This document shows, in pieces, positions 8,168-16,357 of a stretch of DNA of 49,155 bases. The stretch spans positions 1-49,155 of the forward strand of contig CANCJV010000033.1 of NCBI GenBank assembly GCA_947378425.1. Direction: 5' to 3'. The DNA is from Synechococcaceae cyanobacterium (GTDB lineage: Bacteria; Cyanobacteriota; Cyanobacteriia; PCC-6307; Cyanobiaceae). The notes under the pieces are model-generated. The model was given only the letters and a program-made list of their open reading frames with translations. It did not search any database and was not told the DNA's origin. Positions within the stretch are counted from its first letter, which is position 1; every line of letters begins with the position of its first letter. The position numbers and the translations under genes are program-made.

Positions 8168-9226
8168 TCAGCGGCTCTGGGAGAAGATCTGATCCCAGAG
8201 GCCGCCCTTGTCGAAGAACTTCTTCGACACGGCTTTCCAGCCGCCCAGATCCACCACCTTGAAGGTCTGGACCTCGGGGAACTTGCCAGCCGCGTAGGCC
8301 TTGCCCTGGGGCGTGACCGGGCGGAAGCCCTCATCGACGAAGATCTTCTGGGCCGTGGGGCTGAACAGGTATTTGGCGAAGGCCTCGGCCACTTTGCGGG
8401 TGCCGTGCTTGTCGACGTTCTGATCGACCACCGCGATCGGTCCTTCGATCAGGATGTTTGGGCTCGGCACCTTGTAGGGAGTCGTCCACTCGCCGGTGCG
8501 CTTGGCCAGGATCGCCTCGTTCTCGTAGTTGAGCAACACGTCTCCCTTGCGCCGCTTGACGAAGGTGTCGGTGGCTTCGCGGGCATCCTTGGGCAGCACG
8601 TCAACGTTGCGGTAGACGTTGGTGATGAAGCTCTTCGCCTTGGCTTCGCTGCCGCCGGTCTGGGTCACCGAGCCCCAGAGGCCGAGGAAGTTCCAGCGGG
8701 CGCCGCCGGAGGTTTTGGGGTTGGCGGTGATGACGTCGACGGACTTGTTGTCGAGGTCATTCCAGCCGTTGATCTTCTTGGGATTGCCGGGCCGGGTGAA
8801 GATCGCCACCACCGAGTTGGTGATGATCGAGCGGTACAGGAATTTGCTTTCCCAGCCCTTCTTGATCAGTCCCTTGGCCTCGATTTTCTGAACGTCAGCC
8901 CCCAGGGACAGGCTCACCACGTCGGCTTCCAGGCCATCCAGCACCGCCCGGGTCTGGCTGCCGGAGCCGCCATAGCTGGTTTTCACATCGACGCTCTGTC
9001 CCGTTTTCTTCTTCCAGTCCGCCTCGAATTTCGGAATGATGCGGTCATAAGCCGCCTTGGTGACGGCGTAGCTCACCAGCAGGATGGACTGGGGAGCGCC
9101 CTGGGCAGCGGCCGTCTGGGGCGCCAGGGCCTCGACGCTGAACAGGGCGACCGGGGCGGTGGCGAGGCCTGCCAGGACCAGGCCGGCGGCAGCGCGCCCG
9201 CCAGGACGGGAGGAAATAAAAACCAC
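8168..9226 (-). CDS. sbpA: Sulfate-binding protein of the SbpA family, copy 2 (Sec-exported)
   Basis: A periplasmic sulfate-binding protein of 352 residues if translation starts at GTG 9226; an in-frame codon at 9355 would add a polar, implausible leader. From the GTG the N-terminus is a normal Sec signal: a basic RPGGR, a hydrophobic Ala/Leu-rich core and an Ala-X-Ala-like end near AAAQG (about residue 41). The mature part has ILLVSYAVTKAAYDRIIPKFE, VVSLSLGADVQ, VITANPKTSGGARWNFLGLW, DVLLNYENEAI and DEGFRPVT. The gene diverges from the Rrf2 regulator at 9373, so the 146-base gap should contain both promoters. Confidence 0.93.
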   Translation of the reverse strand: MVFISSRPGGRAAAGLVLAGLATAPVALFSVEALAPQTAAAQGAPQSILLVSYAVTKAAYDRIIPKFEADWKKKTGQSVDVKTSYGGSGSQTRAVLDGLEADVVSLSLGADVQKIEAKGLIKKGWESKFLYRSIITNSVVAIFTRPGNPKKINGWNDLDNKSVDVITANPKTSGGARWNFLGLWGSVTQTGGSEAKAKSFITNVYRNVDVLPKDAREATDTFVKRRKGDVLLNYENEAILAKRTGEWTTPYKVPSPNILIEGPIAVVDQNVDKHGTRKVAEAFAKYLFSPTAQKIFVDEGFRPVTPQGKAYAAGKFPEVQTFKVVDLGGWKAVSKKFFDKGGLWDQIFSQSR

Positions 9227-9372
9227 GGTTAGCCGATTGGGGTACTCGCCAAACCTATGCAGCGCCCCGGGGGGCCGGTCGTATTTCCAGCTACATCGAT
9301 GGGGGTCCGGTTTTCTCTTCCGCTCGAGGGGGTGCGACTGCCACAATCCACGCATTGCTGCCGGGGAACTCC

Positions 9373-9804
9373 GTGGCCTTCAGCGCCAAGACCGAGTACG
9401 GGATCGTCTCCCTGGTTGAGCTGGCGGCCATCTACGAGCAGGGCGGTGTGTTGCAGGTGGCGGAGATCGCCCATCGCCAGAGCATCCCCGATCGCTACCT
9501 GGAACAGATGCTCACCAGCCTGCGCCGCGCCCGCATCTTGCGCAGCATCCGCGGTCCCAAGGGGGGATATCAGCTGGCCCGGCCGCCGGCGGAGGTCACG
9601 ATTGCCGATGTGGTGGCCTGCCTGGAGGGTGAACAGGCGGCCAGGGCCGCCGCCACGCGCGACACTCCGGAGTTTGAGGTGCTTTCGGCCCTGCAGGAAC
9701 GGCTGGATCAGGCCCGTGCCGGGATCCTCTCGGGAACCAGCCTGCAGGATCTGCTGGAGCAACGGGATCAGCGGGCCCAGGCCCAGGCGATGTACTTCAT
9801 CTGA
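9373..9804 (+). CDS. Rrf2-family regulator divergent from sbpA2 (CymR-like candidate)
   Basis: A 143-residue winged-helix regulator starting at GTG 9373 (VAFSAKTEYGIVSLVELA). The recognition region reads LQVAEIAHRQSIPDRYLEQMLTSLRRARILRSIRGPKGGYQLARP, the classic Rrf2 helix-turn-helix and wing. Only one Cys (in VVACLEGE) is visible, not the three-Cys cluster of IscR, so an iron-sulfur sensor is unlikely. Rrf2 proteins without a cluster include CymR, which represses sulfur uptake through cysteine synthase. Its position head to head with a sulfate-binding protein gene makes the same role here a reasonable inference. Confidence 0.85.
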   Translation: MAFSAKTEYGIVSLVELAAIYEQGGVLQVAEIAHRQSIPDRYLEQMLTSLRRARILRSIRGPKGGYQLARPPAEVTIADVVACLEGEQAARAAATRDTPEFEVLSALQERLDQARAGILSGTSLQDLLEQRDQRAQAQAMYFI

Positions 9805-9805
9805 A

Positions 9806-9838
9806 GCGTCAGCGGCGGCCGACCCCGGCTGCTGACGC
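9806..9838 (+). terminator. Hairpin after the Rrf2 gene
   Basis: Perfect 8-bp arms GCGTCAGC (9806-9813) and GCTGACGC (9831-9838) begin 1 nt after the stop codon and are followed by CCCCTTT. This is a GC-rich terminator-like structure with a weak T-run. Confidence 0.45.
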
Positions 9839-10284
9839 CCCTTTCCGAGGCGGGATCTCAAGCCAGGCGCTGAGCGGCGTGCGGCCGACAGCCTCAATCC
9901 GCAGGCAGGGAGGGCCTCGGCGACGCGAGCGCTGGCGGCTTGGGAGGCCATGACGCTGCTGACATCAACACTGCAGACCGGCGTTTTGGCAGGGCTGTGG
10001 AACGCCGGGAGCCAAGGGATGAAAGCGGACGAAGCGGCGCTCCAGCCTGGCGGAGACCGGTTGGTCAGCGACCCCAGAGAGGTCGGCGCCGGCGCGACGG
10101 GACTTCGGCGTAGCAACGCCTGGACAGGACCGGCGCTGTGCTGCCGTCCCGGGACAGCTGCTGGCGCAGACAGGACAACACACCAATCCCGTGGGCTTTG
10201 GCGCGGAAATCAAGCCCCCCGGCTCTCCGGACCCGGCCCAAGCCCCAGAACCAGGAACGGGCAGGCAGGACCAGGCACCGATTA
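9839..10284. other. Intergenic, no gene recognised
   Basis: About 450 GC-rich bases lie between the Rrf2 regulator and the promoter of the CysR-like gene. Open frames on both strands are compositionally driven and show no family motif. No tRNA or repeat was found. Confidence 0.4.
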
Positions 10285-10319
10285 AGCACACTTGACCGAT
10301 GGGGTTTAAGTGCTAAGGT
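10285..10319 (+). promoter_or_regulatory. Promoter with overlapping inverted repeat upstream of the CysR-like gene
   Basis: TTGACC (10292-10297) and TAAGGT (10314-10319) are separated by 16 bp, a plausible sigma-70 promoter. It is overlapped by an imperfect inverted repeat: AGCACACTT (10285-10293) facing AAGTGCT (10308-10314). The arms cover the -35 and -10 boxes, as expected for a repressor or autoregulatory site. Confidence 0.45.
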
Positions 10320-10342
10320 TCCAGAACCTTGCGGGGCCTCCC

Positions 10343-10480
10343 ATGCCCAGTTCTCGCCGCAACGCCAGTTCGCGCCTGAGCACCCGTTGTCGCCCCGTCT
10401 CTGACTCTCGTCTGCGCAGCAGTTGTCGACGAATGCCGACCGCCAGCGCTGCGCTGGCTTCCCCCCCCTCGTCTCCATGA
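10343..10480 (+). CDS. Possible 45-residue leader peptide upstream of the CysR-like gene
   Basis: A short frame starts at ATG 10343, 24 bases after the candidate -10 box, and ends at 10480, 30 bases before the regulator. The peptide begins MPSSRRNASSRLSTRC and is very rich in Ser and Arg, with two Cys codons at residues 16 and 28, each followed by Arg. It resembles no family I know. It could be a regulatory leader whose translation senses an amino acid, or a chance frame in an untranslated leader. Confidence 0.3.
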   Translation: MPSSRRNASSRLSTRCRPVSDSRLRSSCRRMPTASAALASPPSSP

Positions 10481-10510
10481 CCAACGCCTTTTCACCCCGC
10501 CTCAATCCCC

Positions 10511-11080
10511 ATGACCACCTCCCGTCAACCACAGACACTCCGCCTGACCCTGCTGCCCAATGACGTGCTGCCCGAAGGGCTGAACTGGAAGATCCAGGAC
10601 GGCTACATCCGATCGGCCGCCTGGGACGAAGAGGGTGAATCGATCACCCTCGGCCTCTGGGGCCCGGGCAATTGGGTGACCAGCGCCTATTCCTCGTTGC
10701 ATCCCGTGGAAATCCAGTGCCTCTCCACCGTGGTGGTGGAGCAGTACCACCCCAGTGAGCAGGAGATCATTGACTTCCTGCGCCATCAGATCCGCAATAC
10801 GGAAGAGATTTTTCAGATCAACCGCATTCGTAGCGCTGAGCATCGCCTGTTGATGCTGCTGCGTTGGATCGGCACCCGCTTCGGTCAGGTGAGCAGCAAG
10901 GGCTACCGCCTGTCGCTCAAGGACATGAACCTCACCCACAAATCCCTGGCCGATATCTGTGGCCTGACCCGGGTGACCGTGACCAAGAATCTCAATCGCT
11001 ACAAAGCCCTGGGACTGTTGCAAAGGGTCAGTGAAGCTGACCTGCTGATTCCGATTGAGCCGCTGGTCGCTGGTTTCTGA
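10511..11080 (+). CDS. cysR: Crp/Fnr-family regulator, CysR-like
   Basis: A 189-residue Crp-family protein with a shortened N-terminal sensor (about 1-95; LGLWGPGNWVTSAYSS is the jelly-roll turn region, without the usual cAMP-binding RxS pattern), a dimer helix with TEEIFQINRIRSAEHRLLMLL, and a C-terminal helix-turn-helix (MNLTHKSLADICGLTRVTVTKNLNRYKALGLL). CysR of Synechococcus elongatus is a Crp-family activator needed for sulfate assimilation, and this copy lies between the binding-protein and permease genes of a sulfate importer. The symbol is therefore likely but rests on family and location. Confidence 0.72.
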   Translation: MTTSRQPQTLRLTLLPNDVLPEGLNWKIQDGYIRSAAWDEEGESITLGLWGPGNWVTSAYSSLHPVEIQCLSTVVVEQYHPSEQEIIDFLRHQIRNTEEIFQINRIRSAEHRLLMLLRWIGTRFGQVSSKGYRLSLKDMNLTHKSLADICGLTRVTVTKNLNRYKALGLLQRVSEADLLIPIEPLVAGF

Positions 11081-11103
11081 CGTGCCGCAGCCCTGATCCT
11101 CTG

Positions 11104-11120
11104 CCGATTCCAGGCATCGG
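11104..11120 (+). terminator. Weak hairpin after the CysR-like gene
   Basis: A 5-bp stem (CCGAT/ATCGG) with a 7-nt loop, followed by AGCCTTTTCATTTC, lies 23 bases past the stop. It is only marginally terminator-like. Confidence 0.3.
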
Positions 11121-11163
11121 AGCCTTTTCATTTCTTCTCCTTTCTTCGCTTTTGCTGACTGCC

Positions 11164-11331
11164 ATGGCCGCCCAGTACGTTCGTTCACGCCTTGCTCAGC
11201 CCCATCTCCAGCGCTATACGCTTGTGTTTAAAAATGGCGAACTCCTACGTCATCAGGATCCCCTGGCGCTTGCCCAGTACCAACAGGATGCCCGTCTGGC
11301 TTCTGTCCAGATGGAAACGTATTCAGACTGA
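11164..11331 (+). CDS. Small protein of 55 residues, unknown
   Basis: A short frame from ATG 11164 encodes MAAQYVRSRLAQ..., with a central YTLVFKNGELLRHQDPLALAQ stretch and an Asp end. The composition is that of a folded or amphipathic small protein rather than a random frame, and the gene is closed by a good intrinsic terminator at 11373-11397. It follows the CysR-like gene by 83 bases. I do not recognise the family. Its C-terminal codons begin a 16-bp imperfect tandem repeat (11323-11354). Confidence 0.5.
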   Translation: MAAQYVRSRLAQPHLQRYTLVFKNGELLRHQDPLALAQYQQDARLASVQMETYSD

Positions 11332-11354
11332 GGTCGACTCAGATTGAGGTTGGC
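11323..11354. repeat. 16-bp imperfect tandem repeat
   Basis: TCAGACTGAGGTCGAC (11323-11338) is followed directly by TCAGATTGAGGTTGGC (11339-11354); 13 of 16 positions match. It spans the stop codon of the small protein gene. Confidence 0.6.
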
Positions 11355-11372
11355 TCCGCTGCTGATCTTGTG

Positions 11373-11397
11373 ACCCCTCGTTTGAGGGGTCTTTTTT
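11373..11397 (+). terminator. Rho-independent terminator
   Basis: A 7-bp stem ACCCCTC/GAGGGGT with a GTTT loop is followed by C and six T. This is a strong intrinsic terminator for the plus-strand transcript carrying the 55-residue gene and perhaps the CysR-like gene. Confidence 0.85.
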
Positions 11398-11473
11398 CAG
11401 GCTTGCTCCCGTGCTGCCAGGCCAAGGAGTCGCCGTTCCCTGTCCGTTTCATGATGGGAGCACGGCGGTTGAA

Positions 11474-11872
11474 TCAGGCTTCCTGGCTGGATTCCAGACT
11501 CTGAAGATCGGCCAGAGTGGTGGAGGCCAGCTCCTGGGACCAGCGCTGCGCCATCTGCTGCAACCAGATCTCCGCTTCGCCGGCTGGGAGCCTGCTTTCC
11601 AGCTCAGCTTCGCCTTCTTGACTGGAGCCTGCCAGGGATCGATAGAGCGTCAGCAGATTCACCTGGTTGAGGTCGCAGGTGAGCCGATAACCGCCGTGCT
11701 TGCCCTTCTGGCTTTCAACCAGTCCGAGCTTGCGCAGTTCTCTGAGCACGACGGCGAGATAGTGCTGGGACAGGTTGAATTGGCTGGCAATCGTGCTGGC
11801 CTGTCTGAGGCTCCGGCTGCGAGAAAGCTCCATCAAGCTGATCAGGGCGTAGCGAAACGTGGTTGAAAACAC
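11474..11872 (-). CDS. Second Rrf2-family regulator
   Basis: A 132-residue winged-helix regulator. It starts MFSTTFRYALISLMELSRS and carries the recognition region IASQFNLSQHYLAVVLRELRKLGLVESQKGKHGGYRLT, the Rrf2 pattern. There is no Cys at all, so it binds no iron-sulfur cluster through its own residues. The C-terminal half (about 80-132) is Glu/Gln/Ser-rich. It is divergent in sequence from the Rrf2 protein at 9373, so the two are not a recent duplication. It lies within the sulfur region, but its target is unknown. Confidence 0.82.
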   Translation of the reverse strand: MFSTTFRYALISLMELSRSRSLRQASTIASQFNLSQHYLAVVLRELRKLGLVESQKGKHGGYRLTCDLNQVNLLTLYRSLAGSSQEGEAELESRLPAGEAEIWLQQMAQRWSQELASTTLADLQSLESSQEA

Positions 11873-12230
11873 GGGCTATCCGGCAGGGCTCCCCGAACCG
11901 AATCGACCTGAAACGATCGACCCAGCCTGGATGAGGCCAGCGTAGCACCACTATCCCGCTCGGCCTACCGTCCTTTATGGGCTTGTCCCGGGATTCGGGG
12001 CGGGTCTGCCGTGTCGGCGGCGCCACACATCAGCAGGACTTCGGGTCGCTCCTGGGGTTGTTTTGTTGTTGGGTGCTGTTCCACTCAGTGCTGTGGAGCT
12101 CTCTGATTCACCTGTTGATTGCCGCGCCCCCATCGACATGCCTTCGCTCCCACCAGATCGCTCAGCTTCCGGTGGGAATGGGGGTGTCACGGTGCCTGGA
12201 GATCCTCAAGGCCGCGGCGGGTTGCGAACT
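11873..12230. other. Intergenic, no gene seen
   Basis: About 360 bases between the second Rrf2 gene and the 3' end of the 920-residue gene. The left end should hold the Rrf2 promoter. No coding frame with family features was found. Confidence 0.4.
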
Positions 12231-14993
12231 TCAGACCCCCCAGGATTTCACGCTTTGGCGGTGGGATTTCAGCGGCATGTTGGCACCCACTTGGTCGCCG
12301 CTATTGGCAGGCATCCAGCTGAAATCTTCCCGGGCCCCGAGCATGAGCCAGGCATCGAGGATGTCGGAACTGTTGAAGTGCCAGTGGGCTTCCCGCCAGG
12401 CCTCGAGCCGGGTCAGCGGATCGAGGCTGGGGTTCTGGGGATCGCTGCCGACGATGCCGGTGAGCCGATCGAGGCACGGCAGGTCGGCCAGGTCGAAGTG
12501 GAACGGCTGCAGCCGATGCCGGTCGGGCAGCTGGGGCTTCTCGTCGCCCATCTTGGCCATCAGCAGCTCGGCGGCCAGGCCCACTTCGGTCACGGTGGTG
12601 GTCACCTGGCGCAAGCCGATACCGGCGTAGGTGTGGGAACCCCGCACGGTGTAGGTCGATCCGGAGAGGCTGATGATGCCGGTGGAGGTTGTTTTGTCGC
12701 CCCAGTTGATGATGGCGTTGAAAGCACCGGTGGCCTCAATTCCGCCGGCATGGGTGAATGTGGCCACAGCCACGTTGGTGTTGTTTCTGGCGGTGATCGT
12801 CTTCGGTCCGGAGACGACGATCGTCGGCTCATTCACGGTGGTGGAGACGGCGGCGGTGTTGTTGGCCGCGTTGCCGTCGCTCGAGGTGGAGGTGACGGAG
12901 GTGGAGTTTTTGACCGCTCCCTCCTCAATCGCCCGGGCCCTCACCAGCAGGTTCACCGTTCCGCCTGCAGCGATCGTGCCCAGGTTGAAGGTGATCACGT
13001 TGCCAGTGCGGCTGAATGTGCCCTGGCTGGTGCTGGCGGACACATAGAGGAGATTGCTGTCCAGGGTGTCCGTCAGCACCACGCCCGTGGCCGGATTGGC
13101 GGCGTCATTGTTGCTCACCTTGACGGTGTAGGTGATGGTGTCGCCTTCATTGGCGATGAGGGCGCTGGCGACATTGCTGACGGCCACATCGCCTGCCGCT
13201 AATCCCCCGACGATCGGCGCTGTGGCGGTGGCGCTGTTGTTGGCGCTGTTGGGATCGCTGTTGGCGGCGCCGGAGCTCACCGAGGCGGTGTCGCTGAACG
13301 GCGAGCCCGTGACCAGTGCGGCTGAGGCGGCCACCACCAGCGTGAAGCTGTCGGAGCTGCCGGAGGCGATGGCGGCGCTGGCCGTTTCGGTGATGCTGCT
13401 GCCTGACTGGGCGAAACTGAACCCGTCCGTGCCCGTGTTCTGGGTCATCGAGACCAGGGTTGAACCGCTGGGAAGGAGGTCGCTGAGCACCACGCCGCTG
13501 GCGGCGTTGGGCCCGTTGTTGGTGAGTGTGATGGTGTAAGAGGCATTCTGGCCCGCGGTGCCCGTGGCCGGACCGCTGATGCTGACCGCCAGATCGGCGG
13601 GGTTGAGAGGGCTGTTGGGCCGGAAGTTGACGATTCCGGTGCCCCAGTTGGCGGTGGGTTGGGTGTTGGCAAATTCATTGGCGGCCCAGAAGGTGCCATC
13701 GAGCGGATCGATGTTGATGCCGCTGAGATCGCCGACCCGATGGCCGGACGTGGTGGCGAAGTCGGTGTAGTTGGCCTGCCCCTTGGCGTTGGGGACGACC
13801 ACGGCGGTTTGCATCGTCCCGAGGGGATCGCTCGCCACTCGCCCCGTCACCCACATCGACATGTAGTCCGTACTGGTGTCAGTGCCGGAGCGAACGAAGC
13901 TCATGCCAATGGAACTGGAAAGATTGATGTCAATCCCTGGGTACGTGAGGTAGGTGTTGGCGCCGGCGCTGAGACGCCCCTGTTGCTGCAAGGACGGTGT
14001 GCCACCGGCCAGGTTGATCGCATACCACTGGACTACATCCTGGGTCGCAGATATGCCGACTGAGTGGGCGGCCACCAGGGTGTTATTGGCTTCGGCACAT
14101 TTGTCGATGCGGGAATCAATGTTCTGGGTCAGCGTCGTCCCATTGGGGTTGAGGGGAGCCACTGGAGCTGAATACGCCGTGACGGCCAGATTGGTGTAGG
14201 TGTAGGTCGGTGCTGTGGTCAGTTCTCCATTCATGCGGATGACATCAATGGATTTGTTGTCTCCATGTTCAGTTACGAACCACATCGGATCACCGGTGAT
14301 CGAGTCGTGCATGGTGGTGGGTCGCACCGAAAAGTCGGCGAGGTCGTTGCGTGCCACCAGGGGCGAAGCCACCGCATTGGCAAGATCGGAAGCCTGCAGT
14401 GCAACAATCTGGACATGTCCGCTCGCAGCGCCGACGGCGAACATGTTGAGCGTGAAGACAAAGGCATCGGCGTTGTAACCGAAATTGCCGGGATAGTCGG
14501 CGTCGAATCCGGTCTCAGTGGTGTTGATTTTGTAGAATTTCCAGTCCGCTGCCGTCAGTGAAGTTGGATTATTGGTCTTGGAGACAGCCAGATCAAAGGA
14601 GCTTAGATGGGTGTTGAAATTGACATCCTGATCACCGATGATGAAACGACTGCTGAGTTCGTCGTAGCAGACGATCGGATCGGAGAGCCCCGAGCTTGGA
14701 TCGGTGCGGCTCAGGCCGCCCGTGGTGAAGAAGAAGTGCGACAGGCTGTCCGTCAAGGTCCCGGCGCCGGTGGCTTTGGGGGTGTAGAGAGCAACCGCCT
14801 GGTTGACCGTCTCCACGTAGCCGAAAGGGCCGGCCGCACCACAGGTGTCCGGCGGCACATAGCCGCCGCTGCCATTGAACGACAGTCCCGCGTAGCCGCT
14901 GGCGTTGTTGTTAAGGAGTTCGAGCATGGCGGGATATGGGCTTCGGGGTGGGTTGAGGCGCTGGGCCGAGGAGCTGTCGCTCGGGGCTTGCAA
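12231..14993 (-). CDS. Large surface-type protein: propeller-like region, two DUF11 repeats, PKD-like domain, unrelated tail
   Basis: A 920-residue protein. Residues 1-465 resemble bacterial proteins with GYVETVNQAVALY, SDPIVCYDELSSRFIIGDQD and DGTFWAANEF motifs, probably a beta-propeller. Two DUF11 repeats follow, one beginning near DLAVSISGPATGTAGQ and one near DVAVSNVASALIANEGD, then a PKD-like domain with AIINWGDKTTSTG and GSHTYAGIG. After TTTVTEVG the composition changes abruptly: the last ~115 residues are polar and Trp/His/Asp-rich (LQPFHFDLADLPCLDRL, EAWREAHWHFNSSD). The beta-domains are typical of exported proteins, yet neither ATG (14993 or 14924) gives a signal peptide. Function unknown. 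Confidence 0.75.
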   Translation of the reverse strand: MQAPSDSSSAQRLNPPRSPYPAMLELLNNNASGYAGLSFNGSGGYVPPDTCGAAGPFGYVETVNQAVALYTPKATGAGTLTDSLSHFFFTTGGLSRTDPSSGLSDPIVCYDELSSRFIIGDQDVNFNTHLSSFDLAVSKTNNPTSLTAADWKFYKINTTETGFDADYPGNFGYNADAFVFTLNMFAVGAASGHVQIVALQASDLANAVASPLVARNDLADFSVRPTTMHDSITGDPMWFVTEHGDNKSIDVIRMNGELTTAPTYTYTNLAVTAYSAPVAPLNPNGTTLTQNIDSRIDKCAEANNTLVAAHSVGISATQDVVQWYAINLAGGTPSLQQQGRLSAGANTYLTYPGIDINLSSSIGMSFVRSGTDTSTDYMSMWVTGRVASDPLGTMQTAVVVPNAKGQANYTDFATTSGHRVGDLSGINIDPLDGTFWAANEFANTQPTANWGTGIVNFRPNSPLNPADLAVSISGPATGTAGQNASYTITLTNNGPNAASGVVLSDLLPSGSTLVSMTQNTGTDGFSFAQSGSSITETASAAIASGSSDSFTLVVAASAALVTGSPFSDTASVSSGAANSDPNSANNSATATAPIVGGLAAGDVAVSNVASALIANEGDTITYTVKVSNNDAANPATGVVLTDTLDSNLLYVSASTSQGTFSRTGNVITFNLGTIAAGGTVNLLVRARAIEEGAVKNSTSVTSTSSDGNAANNTAAVSTTVNEPTIVVSGPKTITARNNTNVAVATFTHAGGIEATGAFNAIINWGDKTTSTGIISLSGSTYTVRGSHTYAGIGLRQVTTTVTEVGLAAELLMAKMGDEKPQLPDRHRLQPFHFDLADLPCLDRLTGIVGSDPQNPSLDPLTRLEAWREAHWHFNSSDILDAWLMLGAREDFSWMPANSGDQVGANMPLKSHRQSVKSWGV

Positions 14994-15171
14994 CCTGATG
15001 GCAAACGTCTGCCATGAAAGTCAGCACATGCGCGCCAACTTTGCAGGGATCGGTTCAGATGCTGTCGACAGGCTGGCACGGCATCAGCGGTAGGCCCCTT
15101 GTGGGCACTGGGGGGCAAACCATCCGTAAACCCGGCTGAGGCTTCAGCGGTCGGCCTGGCTCCTGCTCCAC

Positions 15172-16215
15172 TCAGATGCTGTAGTCCGGCACAAAGGTGC
15201 GCACCTGGCGGCTGATCACATGCAGCTCGTCGCCGGTCCGGATTTCGCTGTAGTTGATCTGCTCCCTCGGGAACTGGGCCACCAGCACCTCGCCGCTGTC
15301 GAGTTGCAGTTCCGCTTGCAGATCCCGTCCCATGTGGGTCAGGCGCTTCAGTCGGGCTGGCACCGAGCCGTCCCGGGGGCTGGCATAGACCTCGACATCG
15401 TGGGGGCGAATGAAGATCTGGCCGTCGCCCTGGGCGGTTTCGCCGGCCTGGCTGCCGGCGGCCAGCCGGGGCTGGGGCAGCGGCATGGCCCCCTGGGGCA
15501 GCACATTCACCGCCCCGACGAAGCTCATCACGAAGGGGGTGGCGGGATGGTCGTAGATCTCGGCGGGGGAGCCGATCTGCTCGATCCGCCCCTCGTTCAT
15601 CACGACGATGCGGTCGGCCACCTCCATGGCCTCCTCCTGGTCGTGGGTGACGATCACGGTGGTGACGTGCATCTCGCTGTGCAGATTGCGCAGCCAGGCC
15701 CGCAGTTCCTTGCGCACCTTGGCGTCGAGGGCGCTGAAGGGTTCATCGAGCAGCAGCACCCGCGGTTGAACCGCCAGGGCCCGGGCCAGGGCCACCCGCT
15801 GGCGCTGGCCACCGGAGAGCTGGGAGGGATAGCGGCCGCCGTAGCCCTGCAGTTGCACCAGTTCCAGCAGCTCGTCCACCCGGCGACGGATGGCCTCCTT
15901 CTTCCAGCGCCGTAACTCGAGGCCGAAGGCCACGTTCTGGCGCACGGTTCGGTGCTTGAACAGGGCGAAGTGCTGAAACACAAAGCCCACCTGCCTGTCC
16001 TGGACGGAGCGCTCCGTGGCCTCCTCGCCGGTGATCCAGATGCGGCCGCTGTCGCTGTCCTCCAGGCCGGCGATCAGGCGCAGCAGGGTGCTCTTGCCCG
16101 AACCCGAGGGGCCCAGCAGCGCCACCAGGGAGCCGGTCTCCACATCGACGCTGACGTTGTCGACGGCGCGGAAGTCACCGAAATTCTTGCTGACGTTGGC
16201 GACGCGGATACCCAT
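15172..16215 (-). CDS. cysA: Sulfate/thiosulfate ABC transporter ATPase, copy 1
   Basis: A 347-residue ATPase of the sulfate importer. Walker A is GPSGSGKST (35-43), the Q-loop lies in FVFQHFALF (79-87), the signature is LSGGQ (133-137), Walker B is VLLLDEP (153-159), and the switch His is in [12 protein letters not shown]-terminal regulatory OB-like region begins near residue 240 and contains [12 protein letters not shown], found in CysA/MalK-type ATPases. It diverges from cysT across a 142-base gap that holds a perfect palindrome (16316-16330). With cysT and cysW it would form the complete transporter. Confidence 0.94.
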   Translation of the reverse strand: MGIRVANVSKNFGDFRAVDNVSVDVETGSLVALLGPSGSGKSTLLRLIAGLEDSDSGRIWITGEEATERSVQDRQVGFVFQHFALFKHRTVRQNVAFGLELRRWKKEAIRRRVDELLELVQLQGYGGRYPSQLSGGQRQRVALARALAVQPRVLLLDEPFSALDAKVRKELRAWLRNLHSEMHVTTVIVTHDQEEAMEVADRIVVMNEGRIEQIGSPAEIYDHPATPFVMSFVGAVNVLPQGAMPLPQPRLAAGSQAGETAQGDGQIFIRPHDVEVYASPRDGSVPARLKRLTHMGRDLQAELQLDSGEVLVAQFPREQINYSEIRTGDELHVISRQVRTFVPDYSI

Positions 16216-16315
16216 CGGCTCTGATCGTTTGGCTCATTCTGATCACCGGCGTGAATCGCTCTCCTGCGGGCGGCCTGAAAATACGGAAGAACACTGTGGA
16301 ACCGGTCAATATCCC

Positions 16316-16330
16316 GTATCGTGATGATAC
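16316..16330. promoter_or_regulatory. Palindromic operator candidate between cysA and cysT
   Basis: GTATC-N5-GATAC, a perfect 5-bp dyad, lies in the divergent gap 28 bases before the cysT ATG and 101 bases from the cysA start. The position suits a regulator bound near the cysT start; which of the local regulators would bind is unknown. Confidence 0.4.
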
Positions 16331-16357
16331 CGTCAGGTTTCCAGCTTGCGATCTGCC

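Noticed and set aside
9229-10116. Long minus-strand reading frame of 295 codons
   Set aside because: It runs antisense through the clear Rrf2 gene and is Pro/Arg/Gly-rich with no family motif; it is a GC-driven shadow.
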